A stretch of 37,750 bases of DNA from Chloroflexota bacterium. Lineage in GTDB: Bacteria; Chloroflexota; Limnocylindria; Limnocylindrales; CSP1-4. The stretch is from assembly GCA_025935925.1 (NCBI GenBank), contig JAICUI010000030.1, positions 1-37,750 of the forward strand, written 5' to 3'. Below, one piece after another: positions 7,932 through 14,706 of this stretch; within the stretch, counting starts at the first letter, position 1; the number at the start of each line of letters is the position of its first letter. The notes beneath the pieces were generated by a model. It did not search any database, was not told the origin of the DNA, and worked only from the letters and a program-made list of their open reading frames with translations. The position numbers were made by a program, and so were the translations under genes.

Positions 7932-8444
7932 CTAGGCCGTCACGTGCACCCGGGCGGTCAGCCGCGGGAGCGCGAGCGTCGCGAGGCCGGCGAGCAGCCC
8001 GAGGGCGAGCAGCAGGCCAATGACCGCGAGCTCGAGCGACAGACCGAGCGCCGCGTCCACGCTCACGGCGCTCGGGCCGCCCAGCCCGATCGCGGCGGCG
8101 CCGACACCGAGGAGCAGCGGGAACTCGAAGCCCGACTTCGTGCTGAAGAACCCGTTGGCCCAGTGCACCTGGCCGATGATCACGACGGTCTGCGCGAGCA
8201 GGACCGCGGCGACGAACGGCGTCAGGAAGCCGGCCGCGAGCAGCAGCCCGCCGACGAGCTCGACACCGGCCGAGACGACGGCGAACAGCCGGGCGGGACG
8301 GAAGCCCATCCGCTGCATCGCGCCCTCCCAGTTCGCGAGGCCCGGGCCGCCCCACCAGCCGAACACCTTCTGCGCGCCGTGCGCGGCGAATGTCAGCCCG
8401 ACGCCGAGCTGGAGGATGAGCAATGAAAGATCGATGGCGGTCAT
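7932..8444 (-). CDS. DoxX-family membrane protein
   Basis: A 170-residue protein with four predicted TM helices. It carries the DoxX features LGVGLTFAAHGAQKVFGWWGGPG near the N-terminus (split here over about 23 residues), the RPARLFAVVSAGVELVGG region and ANGFFSTKSGFEFPLL. Family members are small inner-membrane proteins linked to thiosulfate oxidation, oxidative-stress complexes or quinone chemistry, but most have no proven role. Start ATG 8444 is chosen because the first helix follows directly; AGGAG lies about 11 nt upstream, rather far. Its promoter region holds a palindrome placed between the likely -35 and -10, so it is probably controlled by a repressor. It is divergent from the coiled-coil gene. 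Confidence 0.88.
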   Translation of the reverse strand: MTAIDLSLLILQLGVGLTFAAHGAQKVFGWWGGPGLANWEGAMQRMGFRPARLFAVVSAGVELVGGLLLAAGFLTPFVAAVLLAQTVVIIGQVHWANGFFSTKSGFEFPLLLGVGAAAIGLGGPSAVSVDAALGLSLELAVIGLLLALGLLAGLATLALPRLTARVHVTA

Positions 8445-8482
8445 GTGGCCTTGGGCTCCTGCGGTCTCGTGTCGCGGCATCG

Positions 8483-8512
8483 AATGTGTTGCCAGCAACA
8501 CGACTTGTCCAA
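8483..8512 (-). promoter_or_regulatory. DoxX promoter with embedded palindromic operator
   Basis: On the minus strand TTGGAC (8507-8512) and CACATT (8483-8488) are 18 nt apart and could be -35 and -10. Overlapping the spacer and the -10 is the perfect palindrome GTGTTG-CCAG-CAACAC (8486-8501). This is a classic repressor-site position. The regulator is unknown. Confidence 0.5.
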
Positions 8513-8632
8513 CAGCAGCACCCTACGCCGATATCGTTGCGATGTCAACTATCTTTCCGGGAGGTGCCGGCCGCGTTCGTTCGAGGCGGGTGTTAGAGTC
8601 GCCGCGCAACTCGGCAACGAGGGGGAACCGGC

Positions 8633-9043
8633 ATCGAAACCCAGGACGCGCTCCGACTCACCTCCGACGCGCTGCTCCGCGACCTCGACGCGCTGACGCA
8701 GCTCGAGGAGGAGAAGCGCCAGACGCCGCAGGGCGACGCGAAGCTCGTCGAGCTCGCATCGCGGGTGGAAGAGCTCGCCCAGCGCGTGCTGCAGCAGACT
8801 CGCCGTCAGGCGGCGCTCACCCACGAGGTCAGCCGCACGGCCGCGGTCGATGCCCGCACGGCGGCGACGACGATCGCCGCGGTCAACCGGAGCCTCAGCG
8901 ACATCCTCGCGGAGTGGCGGGCCGCGGAGCGCGACGCCCAGGCGGCGGAGCCGGGCTCGGTCACGGCGATCGAGGCGCGCGCTCGCGCCGACCGGCTGCG
9001 CGACGAGTACCGCGAGGCGTTCGACGCCACCAAGGGCAACTAG
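8633..9043 (+). CDS. Coiled-coil protein, apparent ATC start codon
   Basis: A protein of about 136 residues with no recognised domain. It is almost entirely charged, Leu/Ala/Glu/Arg-rich helix (DALLRDLDALTQLEEEKR, ELASRVEELAQRV, AIEARARADRLRDEY), so a soluble coiled coil is likely. The frame has strong third-position G/C bias back to 8633, yet between the upstream in-frame TAG (8594-8596) and GTG 8765 there is no ATG, GTG or TTG. The best initiation site is ATC 8633, 7 nt after the purine run GAGGGGG, giving an N-terminus (M)ETQDALRL. If GTG 8765 were used, 44 well-formed codons would be wasted. A sequencing error is the main alternative. Confidence 0.7.
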   Translation: METQDALRLTSDALLRDLDALTQLEEEKRQTPQGDAKLVELASRVEELAQRVLQQTRRQAALTHEVSRTAAVDARTAATTIAAVNRSLSDILAEWRAAERDAQAAEPGSVTAIEARARADRLRDEYREAFDATKGN

Positions 9044-9102
9044 CCCCGGGCGTTCGCGCGGGATCCTGCGGTGCTGGTCGCTGTGGCGGTCGGCAACGCG
9101 CT

Positions 9103-9134
9103 CGGTGAGCGGCGCCGGCCGCCGGAGGTCACCG
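9103..9134. terminator. Candidate bidirectional hairpin
   Basis: CGGTGA (9103-9108) and TCACCG (9129-9134) are perfectly complementary, and the 20-nt GC-rich interior can fold further. It lies between the convergent coiled-coil and NlpC/P60 genes. Confidence 0.35.
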
Positions 9135-9180
9135 CCGGGGACGCGCGAGCCGCGTCACCCGACGGTCAGCGAGCGTCCGG

Positions 9181-9702
9181 CTACGGGAGCCGCACGTGGA
9201 TGTACGCGGTGAACGGGTCGCCCAGGGCGTAGACACCGGTCACGCGGATGTCCTGGCGGGGATTGAGGGCGCTGATGACCCGCCCGTTGCCGATGTAGAT
9301 GCCGACGTGCGAGCCACGCCCCCACACGGCGACATCGCCGAGCCGGGGGTGCGTCCGGCTGGTGAGGTGGTGGCTGACGCCCCACAGGTACATCATCCGC
9401 GCGGAGTGGCCGCCGCCGAGGAACCGGCTGACGCCCGCCTGGCGGTACACGTAGCGCACGAGCCCCGAGCAGTCGAAGGTGTCGGGCCCGATGCCGCCGG
9501 CGACGTACTGGTCGTACCGCTGCGCGAGGGCGATCTTCACGATCCGCTGGCGGATCGTCAGCGTCGTGCGTGCCGTGATGTTGGTGGTGGTCGTGTTGGC
9601 GACGGGATCTGCCGCCGACGCCACGCTGGGCTGAAGACTGATGCCGCCGATGGCGACGAGCGAGGCCAGGCCAAGGGCCCGAAGGGCGTGCGTCGACCGC
9701 AA
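9181..9702 (-). CDS. Secreted NlpC/P60-family cell-wall hydrolase
   Basis: A 173-residue exported peptidase, probably cutting peptide stems in peptidoglycan. The start is TTG 9702, preceded by AGAGGAG; it gives a good signal peptide (basic n-region, LGLASLVAIGGISL core, cleavage at VASA-ADP). The catalytic domain has the nucleophile in FDCSGLVRYVY and the general base in GSHVGIYIG, where the helper region NGRVISALNP also fits. Residues after the signal peptide are Thr/Arg-rich with no extra binding domain. The catalytic part is the usual 110-120 residues. A 265-nt leader separates it from the upstream regulator gene on the same strand and may carry a regulatory RNA. It probably works with the PBP and LCP proteins in wall turnover. 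Confidence 0.9.
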   Translation of the reverse strand: MRSTHALRALGLASLVAIGGISLQPSVASAADPVANTTTTNITARTTLTIRQRIVKIALAQRYDQYVAGGIGPDTFDCSGLVRYVYRQAGVSRFLGGGHSARMMYLWGVSHHLTSRTHPRLGDVAVWGRGSHVGIYIGNGRVISALNPRQDIRVTGVYALGDPFTAYIHVRLP

Positions 9703-9967
9703 GGTGCTCCTCTCTGCCAGGACATGGGGTGCTGGGGCACGCCATGGCGATGGGACGGTGCCGCCCGGGCAGAAAAGGAGCGCGCCCGCTGGGGACGGGG
9801 CGCGGGGACGATCGACAGCTGGGGTCGACCGCACGGCAGGGGGGCCTGCCAGGGGCGGCGTATGTAGCTGAGATCCCTGTCGATATCCCCGGTGTTGCAG
9901 CGCGGGACCTTACCAGCCGTCCCCGATTCGTGTCGAGCGCCTTGCGGGAAACTCCGCTATCGGCCGG

Positions 9968-12900
9968 TCACCTCGCGAGCGGACCGAGGCTCGTCGGATC
10001 GTCGAGGACCGCGCGGGCCAGCACCAGGTCGCGGGTCGCGAAGCCCTCGCTGAACCGGTCGTAGACGGCGCGCAGCCGCTCACCCGCGTCGGCGGTTCCG
10101 GCCGCGCGCCGCAGCGCTGTCAGGCGCGTCTCCGCCTGGAGCTCGACCATCAGCCCGCCGGTCTCGGTCGCCTCGGCGAGCGCGCGGCCGTACCACTCCC
10201 CGGCCGCCGCGGGATCGCCGGATCCGAGCGCGATGTCACCGCGGAGGAGGCACAACGATGGATCGAACGACCGGTCGCGGTTCTGCGCCATGACGTCGTC
10301 GATGACGGTCGTGGCCTCCGCCACGCGTCCGGCGAACGCGAGCGACCCCGCCTCCACGAACCGGAGCGCCGCCCAGAAGATCGGCGGCTTCTGCATCGCG
10401 CGGAAGGCGCCGACCCCGGCCTCGACGCGCGCCAGCCCGTCGTCGGTCTCGCCGAAGAACACGAGCGCCGCGCCGCCGAGCGCCGTCCCAAGCGCCCGCC
10501 AGACCGGGAACCCGTGCTGCTCGGCGAGGACGACGGCCGTCCGCGCGCGTTCCGTCACGACGTCGGGCTCGAGGCGCCACAGGTGCAGGAAGGCGGCGTG
10601 GAAGTTGGCGTACGCGAGCGAGAACGGCCCGATGCCGGTGGCGACGTCGATCGCGTCGCGGATCCGCGCGGCGGCCGAGTCCGGCCGGCCGACGAGCCAC
10701 AGGAGGAACGCGGACGTGGTCCGGGCCGACACCCGAGGATCGGTGCCGAAGCTCGAGCTGCGTGGGCGGTAGCCGGTCGCCGCGGACGCCGCGATCGCCA
10801 TCTCGAAATGCTCGAGCGCGCCCGCCAGGTCTCCGGACGCCATCCGCCCCTGGCCGACCATCAGGTGGCCGTCGAGCAGGATCGCCGGGTCGCCGGTCTC
10901 CTCGCCGAGCGAGAGCAGCGCGGCGGACGTCGTGAGGGCCATCTCGACGCGGCCGGACATCATGTAGAAGCGGACGACGTCGCGCAGGATCGGGTAGGTG
11001 TGCGCCTGGTCGGCCTGGCCCTCGAGCGCCTCCAGCACCTCGGCGTAGGCGGTCTCGGCCTCCTGCTTGTAGCCGTGGAGCGCGAGGATCGTCCGCGCGC
11101 GACGCATGCGGAGCGTCAGCGCCCGGGCGGCCAGCTCCTCGCCGGCGGTCGTGCGCTCGAGGACCCCGAGCAGCGCGTCCGTCGCCGCGACCATCGCCGA
11201 GTAGCGACCCGTCGTCTCGTACACGAGGCCGAGCGCGTCCCAGAGCGCGGAGAGCTCGTCCGCGGCGTCGATCTCGAGCCAGTACCGCCACGCGGCCTCG
11301 AGGTTCTCGACGTCGGCGACCAGCGCCGCGACGGCGGGGTCGCCCGCGACGCGACTCGCGCGGGCCGCGTGCGCACGGGCCGCCTCCGTGGACGCCTCGG
11401 CGTGGCCGCGACGCGCGGCACGGTGCAGCTCGGGATCGGCGGCAAGGCGCTCCGCGGCGAACTCGCGGATCGTCTCGAGCATGGCCACCGCATCCTCACC
11501 GGACCTGCGGACGAGGCTCTTCTCGAGCAGCGACGCGATCCCGTCGACCGGGTCCGTGCCGGTCCGTGACCAGCCGTCGATCCGGCCGGTCGTCGCCTCC
11601 ACCGCGTCGAGCCGCGCCGGTGCGAAGAGCGAGAGGACGGCGAACAGCGCCTGCTCGCCGGGCTCGAGCAGCCGGTAGCTCCAGTCGACCGTGCTGCGCA
11701 GCGTCTGGTGCCGCTCCGGCAGGTCGCGCTGGCCGCGGCCGGTCCCGCCGAGCCGGCTCTCGAGCCTGCCCAGCAGCGCCTCGGGCGAGAACAGCGCGAG
11801 CCGCGCCGTCACGAGCTCGATCGCGAGCGGCAGGCCGTCGAGGCGCCGGCAGATCTCGATCACGGCGCGGGCGTTGTCGTCGGTCAGCGCGAAGTCGGGA
11901 CGGACCGCCCGTGCACGCTCGACGAACAGCTGGATCGCCTCGAAGCCGAGCAGCGAGGCGGACTCGACCCTCGGGTCCGGGGCCGGCAGGGCGAGGGGCT
12001 CGACGCGGACCAGCTGCTCGCCGCGGACGCGCAGCGCCTCGCGGCTCGTGACGAGGATCCGCAGCTGGGGGCATGCCTGGAGCAGCTCGGTCACGACCGG
12101 CGCGGCGACCGTGACCTGCTCGAAGTTGTCGAGCACCAGGAGCAGCTGCGCATCGCCGACGTGCCGCTTCACCGCCTCGACGAGCGGCTGGTCGCGGCTC
12201 CCCGCCACGCCGAGGACTCCGGCCACCGCGGCGATCAGCGACTCACGATCCTCGGCGGCGGCGAGGTCGACGACGAACGCGCCGTCGCGCACGTGGTCGA
12301 GCTGGTCGCTCGCCGCGCGGATCGCGAGCCGCGTCTTGCCGGTCCCGCCCGGTCCGATGAGCGTCACCAGCCGGACGCCGTCGCTCGAGAGCAGCGCATC
12401 GAGCGACGCGAGCTCGGCCTGCCGGCCGACGAACGACGACACGTCGGCCGGCATGTTGTTGGGCCGGCGATCGAGCGTGACGAGGGGCGGGAAGTCCGCG
12501 TCCAGGTCCGGGTGCGCCAGGCAGTAGAGCTTGACCGGCTGGTCGAAGTCCTTCAGGCGGTGCGCGCCGAGGTCGACCAGCCGCGCACCGTCCGGCAGGT
12601 CATCCGCGACGAGGCTCGCCGCGGCCGCCGACAGCAGCACCTGGCCGCCGTGGCCCGCGTGCATGATCCGCGCCGCGCGGTGGACGGCGATGCCGACGTA
12701 CCCGGTGCTCGCGACGAGCGCGTCACCCGCGTGGATGCCCATCCGGACGCGGACCCCGCCATCGGCGGGCCAGGCCGTCGCCGCGAGGTCGCGCTGCGCA
12801 TCGATCGCGCAGGCGATGGCATCCGCGGCCCGCTCGAACGCGACGAAGAACGAGTCGCCCTGGGTGTCGACCTCGCGCCCGTGGTGGCTCGCGATGGCGT

Positions 12901-13060
12901 GCCGCAGCACGCGGTGGTGGGTCGCGAGGAGCTCCGCGTACGCCGGACCGAGCGCCTGCAGGAGCCGCGTCGATCCTTCGATGTCCGTGAACAGGAAGGT
13001 CACGGTTCCCGTCGGGAGGTCGGGTCTCGATGCCGAAGGGGCGGTGACCGGGTCGGCCAC
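9968..13060 (-). CDS. Cyclase-homology/AAA-ATPase/TPR regulator (COG2114+COG3903 type)
   Basis: A 1030-residue cytoplasmic multidomain regulator. Residues 16-185 form a class III nucleotidyl cyclase homology domain: first metal Asp26 in FTDIEGST, second Asp69 in QGDSFF. At the position of the substrate-selecting Lys there is Asp65, the partner Asp is Gly120, and the transition-state Asn is His127, while Arg131 is kept. An NB-ARC/STAND-like ATPase follows with Walker A GPGGTGKT at about 235-242, a Walker B-like LLLVLDNFEQ, and GLPLAIEL typical of the family. The C-terminal half is TPR-like helices. Such STAND proteins are signal-dependent switches. GTG 13060 is preferred (GAGG 7 nt upstream); ATG 13093 adds 11 residues. 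Confidence 0.88.
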   Translation of the reverse strand: MADPVTAPSASRPDLPTGTVTFLFTDIEGSTRLLQALGPAYAELLATHHRVLRHAIASHHGREVDTQGDSFFVAFERAADAIACAIDAQRDLAATAWPADGGVRVRMGIHAGDALVASTGYVGIAVHRAARIMHAGHGGQVLLSAAAASLVADDLPDGARLVDLGAHRLKDFDQPVKLYCLAHPDLDADFPPLVTLDRRPNNMPADVSSFVGRQAELASLDALLSSDGVRLVTLIGPGGTGKTRLAIRAASDQLDHVRDGAFVVDLAAAEDRESLIAAVAGVLGVAGSRDQPLVEAVKRHVGDAQLLLVLDNFEQVTVAAPVVTELLQACPQLRILVTSREALRVRGEQLVRVEPLALPAPDPRVESASLLGFEAIQLFVERARAVRPDFALTDDNARAVIEICRRLDGLPLAIELVTARLALFSPEALLGRLESRLGGTGRGQRDLPERHQTLRSTVDWSYRLLEPGEQALFAVLSLFAPARLDAVEATTGRIDGWSRTGTDPVDGIASLLEKSLVRRSGEDAVAMLETIREFAAERLAADPELHRAARRGHAEASTEAARAHAARASRVAGDPAVAALVADVENLEAAWRYWLEIDAADELSALWDALGLVYETTGRYSAMVAATDALLGVLERTTAGEELAARALTLRMRRARTILALHGYKQEAETAYAEVLEALEGQADQAHTYPILRDVVRFYMMSGRVEMALTTSAALLSLGEETGDPAILLDGHLMVGQGRMASGDLAGALEHFEMAIAASAATGYRPRSSSFGTDPRVSARTTSAFLLWLVGRPDSAAARIRDAIDVATGIGPFSLAYANFHAAFLHLWRLEPDVVTERARTAVVLAEQHGFPVWRALGTALGGAALVFFGETDDGLARVEAGVGAFRAMQKPPIFWAALRFVEAGSLAFAGRVAEATTVIDDVMAQNRDRSFDPSLCLLRGDIALGSGDPAAAGEWYGRALAEATETGGLMVELQAETRLTALRRAAGTADAGERLRAVYDRFSEGFATRDLVLARAVLDDPTSLGPLAR

Positions 13061-13137
13061 GGGGAACCTCGTCGCGGATCTTGCGCGTCCCATTCTCGGC
13101 CGGTGTCAAGGCGCGCGCCCGCGTCCCGGTCCGAGCG

Positions 13138-13338
13138 CTACGTCGCGCGAACCTGGTTGTTCTTCGCGTCGTGCGTCAGCTCGGCGAGGCCCAGCTCCTC
13201 GAGCAGCGGCCGCAGCTAGACGCCGAACCGTCCGCGCAGGCCCTTCTTGAGCCCGTACCAGCCGCCGACGGGGTCGGATTCCGAGCGGCCCCACGCCTCG
13301 ACCGAGCCCTCGGGCGCCCGCGCGGGACGCCGTGTCGT
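13138..13338 (-). pseudogene. Amber-interrupted small ORF remnant
   Basis: A minus-strand frame of 66 codons reads ...GSVEAWGRSESDPVGGW, YGLKKGLRGRFGV, TAG, LRPLLEELGLAELTHD, AKNNQVRAT. Nearly every third position is G or C on both sides of the TAG at 13216-13218, so coding constraint seems to continue through it. GAG (Glu) to TAG is a one-base change that would restore the frame. A TGA at 13339-13341 closes the frame upstream, and no start codon lies between. The remnant is thus probably a degraded or wrongly read short gene. I do not recognise its family. Confidence 0.4.
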
Positions 13339-13360
13339 TCAGCGACCGTGCACGGCCATC

Positions 13361-13379
13361 GTTGACATCACCTGACAAC
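13361..13379. promoter_or_regulatory. Inverted repeat GTTGACA-N5-TGACAAC
   Basis: Seven-base arms with one central mismatch, AT-richer than the surroundings, in the divergent region upstream of DUF3008 and of the gene remnant. It could be an operator, or the TTGACA could be a -35, but no -10 at proper distance is visible. Confidence 0.3.
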
Positions 13380-13491
13380 AACCCGCACGCGCTGCGAGAA
13401 GGCTGCCACCCGGACGACGCCGCTGGCCGTCGCGAGCGGGAGCCGCTGCGGTCGACGCTGGTCCCGGAACGTGACCCATGGAGGCACCGTC

Positions 13492-13638
13492 ATGCCCGCC
13501 AAGACCGAGAAGCAGCGCCGGTTCATGGGCGCCGAGCTCGAGCGCAAGCGCGAGGGCAAGAAGACGCAGACCGGCATGAGCGAGCGGGAGCTCGAGAAGA
13601 TGGCGTCCAAGCCGGCAGGCAAGAAGAAGAACGCCTGA
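13492..13638 (+). CDS. DUF3008 family small basic protein
   Basis: A 48-residue Lys/Arg-rich protein. The sequence MPAKTEKQRRFMGAEL, the KKTQTGMSERELEKMAS core and a Lys-rich tail match the DUF3008 family, short proteins found widely in bacteria with no established function. The charge suggests contact with nucleic acid or phosphate groups (inference). Start ATG 13492 has a clear GGAGG at 13480-13484, 7 nt upstream. A 35-nt gap leads to the SnoaL-like gene on the same strand, so the two, with the cupin, may be cotranscribed. Complete for its family. Confidence 0.85.
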   Translation: MPAKTEKQRRFMGAELERKREGKKTQTGMSERELEKMASKPAGKKKNA

Positions 13639-13673
13639 CTCTCGCCCGCTCCGACGCCACGAGGAGGTGACCC

Positions 13674-14156
13674 GTGTCCACTGTCCACGCCGCGCCCATC
13701 GCGGTCGAGACCAACAAGGCCGTCGTCCGCCGGTTCATCGACGAGGTGTTCCTTCGCGGCGAGTTCGACGCCGTCGACGAGCTCGTCAGCGAGGCGTTCA
13801 CGCCCCACACGTGGGGCCCCATGCCACCCGGCCGTGACGGCCTCAAGCAGGCCATCGAGCGGGTGTCGCAGGGCCTCTCGGACGCCCGGATGACGATCGA
13901 CGACATGCTCGGCGAGGGCGACCAGGTCGCGGTCCGGCTCACGTCGTCGGCGACGCAGAGCGGACCGTTCATGGGCCTGCCGCCCAGCGGCAAGCGCTAT
14001 GAGATCCAGGAGATCCACTGGTTCCGGCTGCACGACGGCCGGATCACCGAGCACTGGCACCAGGCGGACTTCCTCGGCATGCTGCGCCAGCTGGGCGCGA
14101 TGCCGGGCGGCGGCGGCGCGATGGCCGGCGCGGAGGGCTCCGGCACCACCAGCTGA
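13674..14156 (+). CDS. SnoaL-like (ester cyclase) NTF2-fold protein
   Basis: A 160-residue soluble protein with the SnoaL/polyketide-cyclase-like fold. It has an opening helix (NKAVVRRFIDEVF), then a pocket-lining strand series ending in EIHWFRLHDGRITEHWHQADFLGMLRQLG, which here spans 29 residues and is the typical ester-cyclase ending. The His-Trp-His segment and acidic residues may line a small-molecule pocket. True cyclase activity is not implied, as most relatives are uncharacterised. GTG 13674 has AGGAGG 6 nt upstream. A Gly/Ala-rich tail (MPGGGGAMAGAEG) extends past the domain. It lies between DUF3008 and the cupin gene; a 15-nt gap to the cupin suggests an operon and a related substrate. 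Confidence 0.85.
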   Translation: MSTVHAAPIAVETNKAVVRRFIDEVFLRGEFDAVDELVSEAFTPHTWGPMPPGRDGLKQAIERVSQGLSDARMTIDDMLGEGDQVAVRLTSSATQSGPFMGLPPSGKRYEIQEIHWFRLHDGRITEHWHQADFLGMLRQLGAMPGGGGAMAGAEGSGTTS

Positions 14157-14171
14157 CCGCGAGGTGTGCCC

Positions 14172-14660
14172 GTGAGCTATCCCGAGCCCCGCTACCACGG
14201 CGAGGGCGGCGAGGTCAGCGCGACCTTCCGCCCCGCCGGGAGCTCGCCGGACCTCACGTACGCCTCGGGCACGACCTGCGACTACCTGGCCACGGGCGCG
14301 TCGACCGGCGGCCTGTTCGGGCTGTACCGCTGGAACATGGGCGCCGAGCCCTCGGGCCCCGGACCGCACTTCCACCGGACGCTGACGGAGTCGTTCTACG
14401 TGCTCGTCGGCCGGGTGAAGCTGTACGACGGGATCCGCTGGGTCGACGCCGAGCCAGGCGACTTCGTCCACGTCCCGATCGGCGGCATCCACGGCTTCCG
14501 CAACGAGAGCGGCGAACCCGCGTCGATGCTGATCCATTTCGCGCCGGGCGCGCCGCGCGAGGCGTACTTCGAGGGCAATGCGAGGTTCGCGGTCGAAGGA
14601 CGGCCCGACCAGGCGACGCTCGACCGGTTCTACGCCGAGCACGACAACACCTGGGTCTGA
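14172..14660 (+). CDS. Single-domain cupin protein
   Basis: A 162-residue cupin-fold protein. Motif 1 is seen as GPHFHRTLTESFYVLVG, with two His and a Glu for metal binding, and motif 2 as GDFVHVPIGGIHGFRN, with the third His. The site is thus complete and could hold Fe, Mn or Zn. Such small cupins are quercetinase-like, isomerase-like or sugar-binding, so the reaction cannot be named. GTG 14172 is favoured because GAGG at 14161-14164 lies 7 nt before it; GTG 14166 is two codons upstream. It is probably cotranscribed with the SnoaL-like gene and is convergent with the LCP gene 46 nt away. Confidence 0.87.
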   Translation: MSYPEPRYHGEGGEVSATFRPAGSSPDLTYASGTTCDYLATGASTGGLFGLYRWNMGAEPSGPGPHFHRTLTESFYVLVGRVKLYDGIRWVDAEPGDFVHVPIGGIHGFRNESGEPASMLIHFAPGAPREAYFEGNARFAVEGRPDQATLDRFYAEHDNTWV

Positions 14661-14706
14661 GCGCCGCGCGGCAGGTCGGCTCCCCGGCGGCCGTGGTCGA
14701 CAGGCG

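Larger units (their letters stand above)
13061..13491. other. 431-nt region between divergent genes; holds a gene remnant and an inverted repeat
   Basis: Between the minus-strand cyclase/ATPase gene and the plus-strand DUF3008 gene. Apart from the amber-interrupted minus-strand remnant (13138-13338) and the inverted repeat at 13361-13379, I see no gene. The last 100 nt carry the DUF3008 promoter region, without an obvious -35/-10. Confidence 0.45.

Noticed and set aside
9703-9967. Calling a ydaO riboswitch outright
   Set aside because: Only a short 3' element resembles the consensus; the 5' core and pairing could not be matched by eye, so it is left as a check in the findings.
13362-13367. 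TTGACA as a -35 promoter for DUF3008
   Set aside because: No -10-like hexamer at 16-19 nt downstream; reported only as part of an inverted repeat.
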